From assembly GCF_034424315.1 (NCBI RefSeq), contig NZ_CP139972.1, positions 372,001-436,000 of the forward strand: a DNA stretch of 64,000 bases. The letters are read 5' to 3'. Below are positions 42,435 to 51,622 of the stretch, piece by piece. The DNA comes from Chitinophaga sancti. GTDB lineage: Bacteria; Bacteroidota; Bacteroidia; Chitinophagales; Chitinophagaceae. The position numbers were made by a program, and so were the translations under genes. The stretch's first letter is position 1; every line of letters starts with the position of its first letter. The notes beneath the pieces are model-generated. The model ran no database searches. It saw only the letters and a program-made list of their open reading frames with translations, and had not been told where the DNA came from.

Positions 42435-43052
42435 ATGAATATATTAATCATCAACGGCTCTCTTCGTGGTACTTCCGGCAACTCTGCCGCTCTTGCAAAA
42501 CATGCTGCCGCTATCCTCGGTAAGCAGGCCACCATCCTCACTTTATCAGACCCGCTGCCAGGTATCCGTGAAATGTACCAGTTGCTGGCATCCAGTGCAG
42601 GATTCCTGGTGATTAGTGGTGTTTACTGGAACAACTGGAGCTCACCGCTGCAACGCTTTATTGAAGTCGTATCAGCTTTTGAAAATACACCCGCTTTTTT
42701 CGGCAAACCAGTAGCCTGTGCCGTATCTATGGACTCTGTAGGAGGCATTGAAGTAGCTGCCCGATTACATGGGGTATTTGGTGGATTAGGATGCTGGACA
42801 CCACCTTGCTCTACCCTGGTCATATCCCGAACAGGGCAAGAGGCGATTGCTGCCAGTGCCGGTAAAGAAAATGACCCGAATGAAGATGTATGGCGGCTGG
42901 ATGATCTTTCCGTAGTATTACACAACCTGCAGACGGCGGCTGCTATGCCACAACCCGCCTGGAAAGCCTGGCCGCACAGAGAATTGCAGATTGCAGACGG
43001 TCCATGGCCGGGAAGTGGTGCACTGGATTTGGAATCACCGAAGTTCTTGTAG
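42435..43052 (+). CDS. NADPH-dependent FMN reductase/flavodoxin-fold protein
   Basis: A 205-residue flavodoxin-like protein. It starts MNILIINGSLRGTSGNSAAL, with the FMN phosphate loop NGSLRGTSGNS, and continues with LVISGVYWNNWSSPLQRFIE, the second FMN contact. CAVSMDSVGGIEVAARL and GLGCWTPPCSTLV follow. It probably reduces FMN, quinones or nitro compounds. A 278-bp non-coding gap separates it from the divergent PAP2 gene. Confidence 0.8.
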   Translation: MNILIINGSLRGTSGNSAALAKHAAAILGKQATILTLSDPLPGIREMYQLLASSAGFLVISGVYWNNWSSPLQRFIEVVSAFENTPAFFGKPVACAVSMDSVGGIEVAARLHGVFGGLGCWTPPCSTLVISRTGQEAIAASAGKENDPNEDVWRLDDLSVVLHNLQTAAAMPQPAWKAWPHRELQIADGPWPGSGALDLESPKFL

Positions 43053-43116
43053 AAAACAAGTTTTTACAAGGTAAGAGCGCTTTATAGGTAAAATAAAATC
43101 TTTACCGAAAAAAAAT

Positions 43117-43225
43117 GGATCCTTTCAGTTTAATGAATCTTAAACCTATTCCTGAAAAAGCACCCCGGATTCTTTCAGCTCAATGAATCCTAAACCTAAT
43201 CCTGAAAATGCACCCTGGATTCTTT
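43117..43225. repeat. 50-bp direct tandem repeat, two full units
   Basis: GGATcCTTTCAG...AATGAATC...TAAACCTA...TCCTGAAAA.GCACCC occurs at 43117 and again at 43167 with an exact 50-base period; a third GGATTCTTTC begins at 43217 and is cut off. The units differ at about seven positions. Confidence 0.8.
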
Positions 43226-43256
43226 CCAACCCACTCACTGATCTCCCCAAACAAAA

Positions 43257-43290
43257 TCGCCTTATCCGGCGCTAAACCCGGATAAGGCGA
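43257..43290 (-). terminator. Terminator after the secreted hypothetical gene
   Basis: A perfect 13-bp inverted repeat TCGCCTTATCCGG with an 8-base loop; on the minus strand it is followed by TTTTGTTTGG. It begins 19 bases beyond the stop at 43309. Confidence 0.7.
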
Positions 43291-43308
43291 TGCAAATATG
43301 TGCTATAA

Positions 43309-44070
43309 TTAAAACTTAATATTCAATTTCACAGATACCAGTTTTTCCTCTTTATAATATTCAAAATACCACTCTCCATTCCTCTTAAACACGATCCCTT
43401 TTGCTACACCATCATCAGCAATAAAACTATCCTGCTGGGAGGTCTTTAACAGGGTCATTACTTTTTTAGGAGAAGTATCTATCAGCTGGAACCCATTGGC
43501 ATTCGCCTGTGCATACAATATATCCTTACTATCACTCACGGATGCCGGTGTAGCCGGGCTGATTACCGGTGCTGCAGCAACAGGCGCAGACATTGCCGGT
43601 GCCGCCGTATTCGCTGCTGGTGCACTAACAGTAGTGGCTGTACTATCATATTTATATTGCGCCGCATTCAATGATACAAACGCATTCCTCAATGCCTCTG
43701 TATAGGCTGCCTGCCATTCCTTTTCCCTGCTCTTCCCTTCCTGGCCTTGATACACAATTGTACCCTGGCAATCTTTCAATATCAAAATAAGCCCGGTAGC
43801 GAGAAACTTTTTCTTCTCCACCAACTCCGCTTTCAATGCCCCACACTTATTGTTTGCAAGATCCGCCGGCAGTTGCTCATCAGTCATGTATGCTTTAAAA
43901 CCCACCCCTTCCAGCAGAGATTTCGTCATCGTGTTCATCCCATACTGATCCTCATTCTTAAAGATATCAAACCGCTCAGGTACCAATACATACCTGTAAT
44001 GATTAATCGTATTCTGTGCGGATGCTACAACGGAAACAGCCATAGCAAGCAATAAGGTAAATACTTTCAT
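43309..44070 (-). CDS. Secreted protein of unknown function
   Basis: A 253-residue protein with a signal peptide (KVFTLLLAMAVSVVASAQ). A first domain (residues 20-135, NHYRYVLVPERFDIFKNEDQ, GVGFKAYMTDEQLP, LILKDCQGTIVYQG) is typical of Bacteroidota envelope proteins of unknown role. An Ala/Pro/Val linker of about 40 residues (140-185) leads to a small C-terminal domain (GIVFKRNGEWYFEYYKEEKL). It is close to the sigma-54 regulator gene but is separated from it by 44 bases. Confidence 0.75.
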   Translation of the reverse strand: MKVFTLLLAMAVSVVASAQNTINHYRYVLVPERFDIFKNEDQYGMNTMTKSLLEGVGFKAYMTDEQLPADLANNKCGALKAELVEKKKFLATGLILILKDCQGTIVYQGQEGKSREKEWQAAYTEALRNAFVSLNAAQYKYDSTATTVSAPAANTAAPAMSAPVAAAPVISPATPASVSDSKDILYAQANANGFQLIDTSPKKVMTLLKTSQQDSFIADDGVAKGIVFKRNGEWYFEYYKEEKLVSVKLNIKF

Positions 44071-44114
44071 GCAAATTGATTATCAGCGAATATACATAAA
44101 TCACCTGTAACCCA

Positions 44115-45956
44115 TTAATGTATATACTCTTTTTTTATCCCTAATTTCTTCATCTTCGATTTCAGTGTAGAAGGGTTCAGGTTCAGGATTTCTGCCGCAG
44201 CACCCGGCCCCCAGATCCTTCCATTACACTTCTTCAATACTGCTATGATATAATCCCGCTCATTCTCAGCAATCGTTTTCATAGCCGCCTCTTCCACATC
44301 CGCTACCCAGTCCTTTTTTTCTACCGTAGGCAAAGGCATTTCCTCGATCACAGATCCCTTCGTCAATAACACACTCCTTTCCATCAAGTGCTCCAGCTCC
44401 CGGATATTCCCCGGCCATTTATACACCATCATTTTTTTAAGCACACTCTCTGATATACCACTGAGTTTTCGGCCCGCCTTATCTGCAAAGTGATTCATAA
44501 AATGATAGGCCAGTGCAGGAATATCTTCCTTCCGCTCCCGCAATGCCGGCAGGGTAACCGGGAATACATTCAGGCGATAATACAGGTCCAGCCTGAATCG
44601 CCCGTCTGCCACCTCTTTCTCCAGGTTCTTATTGGTCGCCGCAATGATACGTACATCTACTTTGATCGTTTCCCGTCCACCCACTCTTTCAATTTCCATT
44701 TCCTGCAATACACGCAGTAGTTTTACCTGCAATTCCACCGGCATGTCGCCCACTTCATCCAGGAAGAGCGTACCTTTGTCTGCCCGCTCAAAGATCCCTG
44801 GCCTCTTCTCATGCGCCCCGGTGAATGCCCCTTTCTCGTGACCGAATAATGCTGACTCGATCAGGTCCGGAGACAATGCTGCACAGTTTATTTTAATAAA
44901 AGGCCTGTTTCTCCGGTTTGATAAATCGTGTATACTACTGGCAATTTTTTCTTTTCCCGTTCCGGTTTCACCTAATATCAGTACTGCCGTTTCAGTGGGC
45001 GCTACCTGTGCCAGCTGATCAAATACATTTAAAAGCAGGTGACTTTTACCAATGATGCCATTCAGCTCTTTTGGCGGCTTTGCAGATGACGTAGCCGGTT
45101 GGGCCGTATCCTGTAACAATGCCTCAATGGTCTGAATCAAAGTTACCTGGATGCTTTCAAAGAGTTCGAGTTGCTCAGCAGCATATGCAGCCGGTCTCTT
45201 ACTATATAGCCCTATACTAAATGCCTGTCCATCGCGGATCCGCAAAGGTATTTCAAACCCTGATTTTAGCTGGAAGCCGGCGAATGTCTGGATCGCTGCT
45301 TCATCGTAGTACATCGCCTTTGCTGGCAGTGGATGTACAGCTGCTGGCTTACCCGTGATAGTAGCCAATTCATGAACCCCTATCGCCTGGTATTCATCAA
45401 AGCCTATTCTATAATAGCATTTTAAAAACGCCTGCTCAAGGCTGGTTGTAAAAAGATCAAAAGGGATGAAAGCCTGTAAAGCCCTTACTACTTTCAATAA
45501 TTTTTGTTCCCAGTCACCGCTATCGCTGATGATTGCCTTCAGCTGTCTGCGTATAAGCGTTTCCTTATGATACCTGGCCGCTACATGATGCGCATGCCGG
45601 TACCTGGCTATTTCCAGGGCTACCAGCAGGTCCTTTTCCCTGAAAGGCTTGACCAGGAAACCATAGGGCTGCGTTTGTTTGGCCGCATTCAATACATCTT
45701 CGTTGGAGTTGGCAGACAGGTATACAAAAGGAATATTGTCAGCGGCTAATAAGATAGCGAGATCAATACCCGTTTGCTTCCCTTTCAGGAAAATATCCAG
45801 CAATACAAAATCAGGTCTTTTTTGTTGGATCATTTCCTGTGCCTGTGGCACCGACCGGGCAATGCCGGTGATGCCATAACCAGCCTGCTCCAGCAGCAAT
45901 CTTAAATAGTCTGCTTCTACAAACTGATCTTCTACTATAAGGATTTGTTCTTTCAT
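44115..45956 (-). CDS. Sigma-54-dependent NtrC-type response regulator
   Basis: A 613-residue protein from ATG 45956. The receiver domain (residues 1-118) has EQILIVEDQFVEADYLRLLL with the acidic pair, DFVLLDIFLKG with the phospho-Asp, and a Lys in GFLVKPFR. A GAF-like region (140-300) follows. The AAA+ domain has GETGTGKE (Walker A), GHEKGAFTGAHEKRPG (sigma-54 contact loop), TLFLDEVGDMP (Walker B) and RLNVFPVTLPALRERKEDIP. A Fis-type HTH closes the protein (GAAAEILNLNPSTLKSKMKK). It overlaps the upstream histidine kinase gene by 4 bases, its likely partner. Confidence 0.93.
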   Translation of the reverse strand: MKEQILIVEDQFVEADYLRLLLEQAGYGITGIARSVPQAQEMIQQKRPDFVLLDIFLKGKQTGIDLAILLAADNIPFVYLSANSNEDVLNAAKQTQPYGFLVKPFREKDLLVALEIARYRHAHHVAARYHKETLIRRQLKAIISDSGDWEQKLLKVVRALQAFIPFDLFTTSLEQAFLKCYYRIGFDEYQAIGVHELATITGKPAAVHPLPAKAMYYDEAAIQTFAGFQLKSGFEIPLRIRDGQAFSIGLYSKRPAAYAAEQLELFESIQVTLIQTIEALLQDTAQPATSSAKPPKELNGIIGKSHLLLNVFDQLAQVAPTETAVLILGETGTGKEKIASSIHDLSNRRNRPFIKINCAALSPDLIESALFGHEKGAFTGAHEKRPGIFERADKGTLFLDEVGDMPVELQVKLLRVLQEMEIERVGGRETIKVDVRIIAATNKNLEKEVADGRFRLDLYYRLNVFPVTLPALRERKEDIPALAYHFMNHFADKAGRKLSGISESVLKKMMVYKWPGNIRELEHLMERSVLLTKGSVIEEMPLPTVEKKDWVADVEEAAMKTIAENERDYIIAVLKKCNGRIWGPGAAAEILNLNPSTLKSKMKKLGIKKEYIH

Positions 45957-48082
45957 GGTTTTTCGCAAATAAAATCAATGAGTATTTCGGTACCCTCATC
46001 ACTGTTGATCATCAGGCAGGCTTCCAGGTCATCTCCCAGTCCCCGCATCAGTTTCATACCCATAGAAGCCTGCTCCCTATGTTCAAATCCTGGCGGAAGG
46101 CCAATGCCATTGTCTTTTATAGAAAGTACGATATGTTCGTGATAAGTCCTTTTTAATACAATCGTGATTACCGTAGGAAATGCATGTTTTATCGCATTCG
46201 TAACTGCTTCATTCAATATCAGGCCCAGGGGCACACAATGCGATACATCCAGCTGCACCGCCTCAATATCCAGTTTATATTGAATCCGGGTACTGGTATG
46301 AAAACTATCCTTCAGGTAATCGATCAGTTCATGAATATAATCAGCCATGTTAATGGCCGATAAATTGTCCGACTGGTATAATTTCTGGTGTACCAGCGAC
46401 ATAGCCTGGATCCTTTGCCTGCTTTCCGTTATCGCTTCTATCGCTTCCTTTCCCTGCAGGTATGCAGCCTGTGTATGTAACAATCCCATTACAATATGGA
46501 AATTGTTTTTCACCCTGTGATGGATCTCTCTTACCAGCCATTCTTTCTCTTCCACGAGATGCTGTAGCGAAATATTCTTTTTCTCAATGAGTAATTGCGC
46601 TCTTTGTTTTAGGCGTGCCCTATTCACCAGCAAGCCAATAATTACAATCAAGAGCAAACTCACGCCAATGATCCAACGTTTTGTATTTTGTTCTTTCGTT
46701 AATACAGCCTGCTGAATCCGTTTCTCCTTTTCGAGTAAGTGGATACTCTGTTCTTTTTTACCGGTTTCATATTGTATAGTCAGTTCCTCAATCTGCTTGC
46801 TCTTTCGCTCGGTATAAATTGAATCATTCAGGAACTGGAATTGCTCCAGGTTCTTAATCGCAGCAGCATAATTCCCGATGGCAGAATCTGCAGTAAACAG
46901 CATATGATACAATTCCTTCTGATCTACAAGACGGTCATCAAACCTATATTCCAGGGCAGTATCCAGGTAGCGGTGCGCTCTTGCAAACTGGCCATGTTGC
47001 AGGTAAAAGCGACCGGCATCCATATTCACGATAGAGATCAGTTCAGCGCCGGCATCAATCCCTTTGAACCAGGCAATGGCAGCCAGGAAATTTTGTTCTG
47101 CCTCCGGGTACCGTTTCAGGCCATCAAAGCAATAGGCATAATTCTGTGCTGCAATTCCTTTTTCATACCTTGACTTAGCCGGTATTTTCGCAATCAGGCT
47201 ATCCATCAGCGCCAGCGCAGCCCTGCTTTTTTGTAGTTTTACCAATTGGCGGATCAGCAGGCCTGCTGTTCTGAAAATTACCACCGGGTCTCCCTGGTGT
47301 GCGATCCTTGTAGCCAGTGTTTTTCGATACCATTGACAGCTCTCTTCTGCGCGATCCATTTCATCATATACCAGGGCCAGCTCTCCGGAATATACCTCCA
47401 TTCTCAGTGTATCATGATTGTCAACCGCATTGTCCACGCACTTCGTTGCATAGGAAAGCGCTTTCTCATAACTGCCCAGGTAGCGGTTGTTCAGTGACAG
47501 GAAATAATACACATTCGCCAGTTGCCGGCTGCCTGCCTGGTGCAGCAAATCCAATGTTCGCAATAGTTCTTTCTCAGATTGACTATACCGGTTTGCGCGG
47601 TATAAATAGTCAGCGTGATGCAGGCGGGCTGCCGCCTCCTTCTCCATATTATGTGTCTGCTGGTATAATGAAATTGCCTTTGCAAAAAAGAGCTCCTGCT
47701 GCCGGTTTATGTTTTTGGCTAGTTTCAGCCAGGTATCTGCTTCCATATCCAGGTCGCCTTTGCGGTGATAAATATCTGCTGCTTCCTGCAGGATCTTTTC
47801 GCCCTCCACCTCTTTTCCCCCTGCACAGTAGGCGATTCCTTTCAGAACCATGCTTTTGTTCTTTAAATCTTCCAGCTGCAGGGTATCACTCAGGCGGATG
47901 GCATGGTCAAAGATCTCAATGGCGGTATCAACCAGCAGTTGCTTTATAGGGCTAAAATTTTGAGCCAGGTAACTTTTACCTAATTGATGCAGGGCGATAA
48001 TCCGGGTGCTATCCTTTACCTGGGCGTAGGCTGGTACAAGTGTTGTCAACAAAAAGAAAGTATATAAAAAATACCTGCGCAT
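45953..48082 (-). CDS. TPR-containing histidine kinase (HisKA_2 type)
   Basis: A 709-residue sensor with a signal peptide (LYTFFLLTTLVPAYA), about eight TPR-like helical repeats in the periplasm (residues 25-425, e.g. ADYLYRANRYSQSEKELLRT), a coiled coil, a membrane segment (IGVSLLLIVIIGLLV, about 472-487), the HisKA_2 motif LVREIHHRVKNNFHIVMGLL with phospho-His near 518, and an HATPase_c domain (LGLILNEAVTNAIKHAFP, IKDNGIGLPPG). The ATGA overlap with the next gene shows that it is co-translated with the sigma-54 response regulator. The periplasmic TPR part probably binds another protein. Confidence 0.92.
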   Translation of the reverse strand: MRRYFLYTFFLLTTLVPAYAQVKDSTRIIALHQLGKSYLAQNFSPIKQLLVDTAIEIFDHAIRLSDTLQLEDLKNKSMVLKGIAYCAGGKEVEGEKILQEAADIYHRKGDLDMEADTWLKLAKNINRQQELFFAKAISLYQQTHNMEKEAAARLHHADYLYRANRYSQSEKELLRTLDLLHQAGSRQLANVYYFLSLNNRYLGSYEKALSYATKCVDNAVDNHDTLRMEVYSGELALVYDEMDRAEESCQWYRKTLATRIAHQGDPVVIFRTAGLLIRQLVKLQKSRAALALMDSLIAKIPAKSRYEKGIAAQNYAYCFDGLKRYPEAEQNFLAAIAWFKGIDAGAELISIVNMDAGRFYLQHGQFARAHRYLDTALEYRFDDRLVDQKELYHMLFTADSAIGNYAAAIKNLEQFQFLNDSIYTERKSKQIEELTIQYETGKKEQSIHLLEKEKRIQQAVLTKEQNTKRWIIGVSLLLIVIIGLLVNRARLKQRAQLLIEKKNISLQHLVEEKEWLVREIHHRVKNNFHIVMGLLHTQAAYLQGKEAIEAITESRQRIQAMSLVHQKLYQSDNLSAINMADYIHELIDYLKDSFHTSTRIQYKLDIEAVQLDVSHCVPLGLILNEAVTNAIKHAFPTVITIVLKRTYHEHIVLSIKDNGIGLPPGFEHREQASMGMKLMRGLGDDLEACLMINSDEGTEILIDFICEKP

Positions 48083-48106
48083 TATCTGAGATTAAAAATT
48101 TACCGC

Positions 48107-48145
48107 GATATTTCACGGTCCGGATCGTACAAACCATGAAATATC
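48107..48145. promoter_or_regulatory. Candidate enhancer site (UAS) for the sigma-54 regulator
   Basis: Perfect 9-bp inverted repeat GATATTTCA (48107-48115) and TGAAATATC (48137-48145) with 21 bases between, in the 150-bp gap between the kinase gene and the divergent hydrolase gene. Its width fits a Fis-type HTH dimer. Confidence 0.4.
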
Positions 48146-48192
48146 ATTAGCTACAATACATTAGATCATTAACCCACAATTACTTATAGAAA

Positions 48193-48208
48193 AGGCACTG
48201 TAATTGGC
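48193..48208 (+). promoter_or_regulatory. -24/-12-like (sigma-54) promoter element
   Basis: AGGCAC-TGTAA-TTGGC has the GGCAC of the -24 box, the right 5-base spacing, and TTGG where TTGC is expected. It lies 25-40 bases before the hydrolase ATG and about 50 bases after the inverted repeat. One mismatch is at the important C of the -12 box. Confidence 0.35.
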
Positions 48209-48232
48209 ATGGCATTGCCATAATTGCTACAC

Positions 48233-49018
48233 ATGGAAAATAGTCGTTCTAAAACAGTTGTGTTTATCACTGGCGCGTTTGTTCATCATAGTTGCTGGGA
48301 TGAATGGCAAACCTTTTTTAAAGATAAAGGTTACCGCACAATTGCACCGCCCTGGCCACATAAAAATGCTGCTGCCGAGACACTGCGCAATAGTCATCCT
48401 AACAAAGATATTGCATCTAACCGGCTTTCTGCACTAATTGATCATTATGACCAGATTGTGCGGGAGCAGGCAGAGAAACCGATATTGATTGGTCATTCTA
48501 TCGGGGGGCTGATTGTACAGTTGCTTTTACAGCGGGGATTGGGTGTGGCTGGCGTTGCTATACATCCAGTGCCACCACAGGGGATTATGACATTCAAATT
48601 TTCCTTCCTGAAAGCGGGCTGGGGGCCGCTGGGCTTTTTTACTTCTACCCGACAGAGTTTCCTCATGTCTTTTAATCAATGGAAGTATGCGTTCACCAAT
48701 GGGATGGATTACGAGGCGCAGAAAGAGGCGTATTACAAATTTGCGATCCCGGAATCGAAGTTGATCGTGAGGGATACGATTACCGCAGCGGCTAAAGTGG
48801 TTTTCGAAAACCCGCATGCGCCCTTGCTGATCACCTCGGGTAGTACGGACCATACGATACCCGCCTCCTTAAATGAATCGAACTACAGGAAATACCGGAA
48901 CAGTAATTCTGTCACTGCTTACAAGGAATTCCAGGGCAGAAATCACTTCGTGTTAGGGCAGCCTACCTGGAAAGAGGATGCCGCGTACATCCTGGATTGG
49001 ATTAATAAACTACCATAA
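48233..49018 (+). CDS. Alpha/beta-hydrolase
   Basis: A 261-residue hydrolase from ATG 48233 (MENSRSKTVVFITGAFVHHS). The nucleophile elbow is LIGHSIGGLIVQ (Ser near 88); the acid is in SGSTDHTIPASL and His in FQGRNHFVLGQP. It resembles serine esterases that have a long lid (GMDYEAQKEAYYKF). Another hydrolase gene begins one base after its stop. The gene is divergent from the kinase/sigma-54 regulator operon and has a -24/-12-like site upstream, so it may be their target. Confidence 0.85.
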   Translation: MENSRSKTVVFITGAFVHHSCWDEWQTFFKDKGYRTIAPPWPHKNAAAETLRNSHPNKDIASNRLSALIDHYDQIVREQAEKPILIGHSIGGLIVQLLLQRGLGVAGVAIHPVPPQGIMTFKFSFLKAGWGPLGFFTSTRQSFLMSFNQWKYAFTNGMDYEAQKEAYYKFAIPESKLIVRDTITAAAKVVFENPHAPLLITSGSTDHTIPASLNESNYRKYRNSNSVTAYKEFQGRNHFVLGQPTWKEDAAYILDWINKLP

Positions 49019-49019
49019 T

Positions 49020-49934
49020 ATGATGAGAACACTAATTATTGCAATCGGACTTTTATTCGCGGGTTTTAGTAGTAAGGCTACTTCCCCCGCTAATCCCCCG
49101 GCAAATTTTAAGCATGCTTATGCGAAGGTGAACGGGATTGATATTCACTACGTGATTGGTGGAACCGGGGAGCCGCTGGTATTACTCCATGGTTTTGGGC
49201 AAAACTGGTATATGTGGAATCGTTTGTTGCCCGAATTATCAAAGCATTTTACGGTCATCGCCCCTGATTTGCCCGGTCTGGGAGAATCCGGAAAACCGGA
49301 GAGTGGGTATGATAAGAAAACCCTGGCCATTTATATACATGGGGTGGTACAGAAGTTGGGCTACCAGCAAATTAACCTGGCAGGCCATGATATTGGGTTA
49401 ATGGTTGCGTATGCTTATGCGGCGCAGTTTTCAAACGAGGTAAAGAAACTGGCGCTGATGGATGCCCTGTTGCCGGGTGTGGAGCCGGTATGGAGCCAGG
49501 TGAAGGGGGCGGCCTGGTGGTTTGGGTTCTTTTCATTCCCTGCATCAGGAGAATTGGTAGCTGGTAAAGAGCGGCTGTTCCTGACCAATTTCTGGCCGGT
49601 GGTAGGGCATGTAAAAGACCCGTTTACGCCTGAAGAAATAAATGAATTTGTGAGGGCTTATGAAGTAAAGGGTGGTACGACGGGCGCTTTCCATTGGTTT
49701 GGGGCATTTGAGCAGGATGCGAAGGATAACCTGGAATTTATGAAAACGAAGTTAAAAATGCCTTTGCTGGCGATGGGCGGAGAATATTTTGGTGCCGCGT
49801 TCCTGGTAGATCATTGCAAGCTGGTGGCGGAAGATGTAAGGGGGTCTAATATCAAAGGGGCTGGCCATTGGGTGGTGCAGGAGAATACGGCGCAGGTGCA
49901 GCAGGATTTGCTGGATTTCTTTCTCAGTAAATAA
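49020..49934 (+). CDS. Secreted alpha/beta-hydrolase, epoxide hydrolase-like
   Basis: A 304-residue protein with a signal peptide (MMRTLIIAIGLLFAGFSSKA). HGFGQNWYMWNRLLPEL is the oxyanion region, and the elbow reads LAGHDIGLMVAYAYA, so the nucleophile is Asp as in epoxide hydrolases and haloalkane dehalogenases rather than Ser. His is in GAGHWVVQE. The start at 49020 is one base after the stop of the preceding hydrolase gene. Two different hydrolases made together, one secreted, point to detoxification or use of an ester or epoxide (inference). Confidence 0.85.
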   Translation: MMRTLIIAIGLLFAGFSSKATSPANPPANFKHAYAKVNGIDIHYVIGGTGEPLVLLHGFGQNWYMWNRLLPELSKHFTVIAPDLPGLGESGKPESGYDKKTLAIYIHGVVQKLGYQQINLAGHDIGLMVAYAYAAQFSNEVKKLALMDALLPGVEPVWSQVKGAAWWFGFFSFPASGELVAGKERLFLTNFWPVVGHVKDPFTPEEINEFVRAYEVKGGTTGAFHWFGAFEQDAKDNLEFMKTKLKMPLLAMGGEYFGAAFLVDHCKLVAEDVRGSNIKGAGHWVVQENTAQVQQDLLDFFLSK

Positions 49935-49977
49935 AGGGGCTGTCTATAGTTCCAGATAGACATTATAACTACATTAG

Positions 49978-50020
49978 AAGGTCATCTCAATATCTAATTG
50001 GATATTGAGGTGACCTTTTA
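49978..50020 (+). terminator. Terminator of the hydrolase pair
   Basis: AGGTCATCTCAATATC (49979-49994) pairs with GATATTGAGGTGACCT (50001-50016) with one G:T, followed by TTTTA. Confidence 0.7.
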
Positions 50021-50110
50021 ATGTAATATTTATACCTATTTAGTATAGAAGATGTACTATATCTTCACTATATTCAGTAACATTGTTATTATAATCTCCA
50101 AATCATTTTT

Positions 50111-50650
50111 ATGGCCATTGTTGTAGATAACCTATTGCTTAAACTCGTTCGGGGCAGCCTCGGCGATGAAATCACTATTTATGAGCGTAACGGCCAGATC
50201 ATCATGGCTAAAAAACGTGGTCCTTCCCGGAAAAAGCCAACAAAGAATCAGCTGGAAGCCCGTTACAAAATGAAGGTAGCAGCTGCCTATGCGAAAATGA
50301 TGCTGGAAGACCCGGAACTGAAGGCGTATTATAAATCCAAAGCAGGCCCTGGGCAGAATGCCTGGAATATGGCCATAAAAGATGCCTATAATTCTCCGGA
50401 AATCCAGCATATCCAATTCGAAGACACTACCGTGATCGTGACTGCAAAAAACGATTTCAGGGTTGCAGATGTGACGGTAATGATCATTGATGGTGCAGGT
50501 GCTATTCTTGAAAGGGGAAAGGCTGCTTTATCCTGGAATGGAGTGGATTGGCATTACAAGGCACTGAGTCTGTCGCCGGGAAGCACGATCCGGGTCATTG
50601 CAGAGGATTTGCCAGGAAATACCTCGATTAAGGAGCTCAAACTGGACTGA
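50111..50650 (+). CDS. Conserved Bacteroidota protein of unknown function
   Basis: A 179-residue protein. It starts MAIVVDNLLLKLVRGSLGDE, has a Lys-rich segment KKRGPSRKKPTKNQLEARYK, then an alpha-helical part (AYAKMMLEDPELKAYYKSKA) and a C-terminal Ig-like beta domain (FRVADVTVMIIDGAGAILER, WHYKALSLSPGSTIRVIAED). It resembles proteins common in Chitinophagaceae with no known function. No signal peptide is seen. It is monocistronic. Confidence 0.7.
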   Translation: MAIVVDNLLLKLVRGSLGDEITIYERNGQIIMAKKRGPSRKKPTKNQLEARYKMKVAAAYAKMMLEDPELKAYYKSKAGPGQNAWNMAIKDAYNSPEIQHIQFEDTTVIVTAKNDFRVADVTVMIIDGAGAILERGKAALSWNGVDWHYKALSLSPGSTIRVIAEDLPGNTSIKELKLD

Positions 50651-50807
50651 TCATTTTTTATTCTGACTACAGTCATTAATTTTTCCGGCTGATTGATTGC
50701 TGAAAGCGTTTTTATTCTTTTAGCTTGTGACAATGTATTGTGAATGCTTATTCGTTAGCTCATAAGAAATTATGGGAGGTAACTTATTGCCTATATTTTT
50801 CATCACT

Positions 50808-50880
50808 TAGGACTCATTTCATAATTACTGTTTATGTATTAATTATCAGTTGGAAATACCTATTCATGAAATGAGTTCCA
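50808..50880 (+). repeat. Palindromic 73-bp interspersed element, copy E
   Basis: TAGGACTCATTTCATAATTA at the left and CATGAAATGAGTTCCA at the right; a few bases differ from the consensus, so it is an older copy. It is in a 400-bp gap with no other gene. Confidence 0.8.
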
Positions 50881-51039
50881 GTACTTTTGAAATTGAACTG
50901 GTAGAAGGAGCCTTATGATTTCTTCATGGATCCTGGGCAGGAAGAATATTGGAAGCCAGCATATCTGTAACGGCTAAGGCATCCGGATCATAAGAATGCA
51001 AGCATTCCACGATTTATTAATGTAAAATCCAGGATTCCT

Positions 51040-51047
51040 TAAATTTG
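51040..51047 (+). promoter_or_regulatory. -7 box of the lipoprotein gene
   Basis: TAAATTTG, a perfect match, four bases before the ATG at 51052. The resulting mRNA would be leaderless or nearly so. Confidence 0.45.
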
Positions 51048-51051
51048 CAAG

Positions 51052-51579
51052 ATGAGGTGTTTCTTGATTTTTTTAATAGCAATTTTTGCCAGCTGTACGA
51101 GGAGGTCTAATATAAAGACTATTCAAAAAGAACCGGAGGATTCCATTTCTTTTTTCTGGACATATAAGGATTCGGTGACTATCCTGAAATTTGGTTTTAA
51201 CCGGGAGAAAATGCAATACAGCTGTACTGATCCCAGGGAGTCTTTTACTTTATTTTATGACTCGGTGCAGCAAAAATGGTTATTTAAAGATAGGGTGGAT
51301 AGTTGTACAATGTACGTCGAAAAAGAAGATGGATACAACGAAAATGGAACCTGGTATCATGTAAGCAAACTCATTTTGGATAAAGGTGTAACGGATGGAG
51401 AGGTTACTTATGTTGTTGAAGAAAAGGCCGGTCTGCTGGCCAGAAAATCAAATACATGGCGGTATGCGATGTTCCGTAAAACGGATGATGCTCATTTGGC
51501 AGCGATTATGTACAGGGTGATTTCGGATCGTGATTTTTATGATAATGATACAGCGGGTATGAGGCAGAATTTAAAATAG
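51052..51579 (+). CDS. Lipoprotein of unknown function
   Basis: A 175-residue lipoprotein with lipobox LIAIFASCTRRS (Cys near 15). The rest is a beta-rich domain (DSVTILKFGFNREKMQYSCT, KWLFKDRVDSCTMYVEK) with a second Cys pair that could form a disulfide. No family is recognised. It has its own -7 box and stands alone. Confidence 0.65.
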   Translation: MRCFLIFLIAIFASCTRRSNIKTIQKEPEDSISFFWTYKDSVTILKFGFNREKMQYSCTDPRESFTLFYDSVQQKWLFKDRVDSCTMYVEKEDGYNENGTWYHVSKLILDKGVTDGEVTYVVEEKAGLLARKSNTWRYAMFRKTDDAHLAAIMYRVISDRDFYDNDTAGMRQNLK

Positions 51580-51622
51580 CATATGAAAAATAAGTTGCCC
51601 GGGAATGTAATTAACAGCGCTC

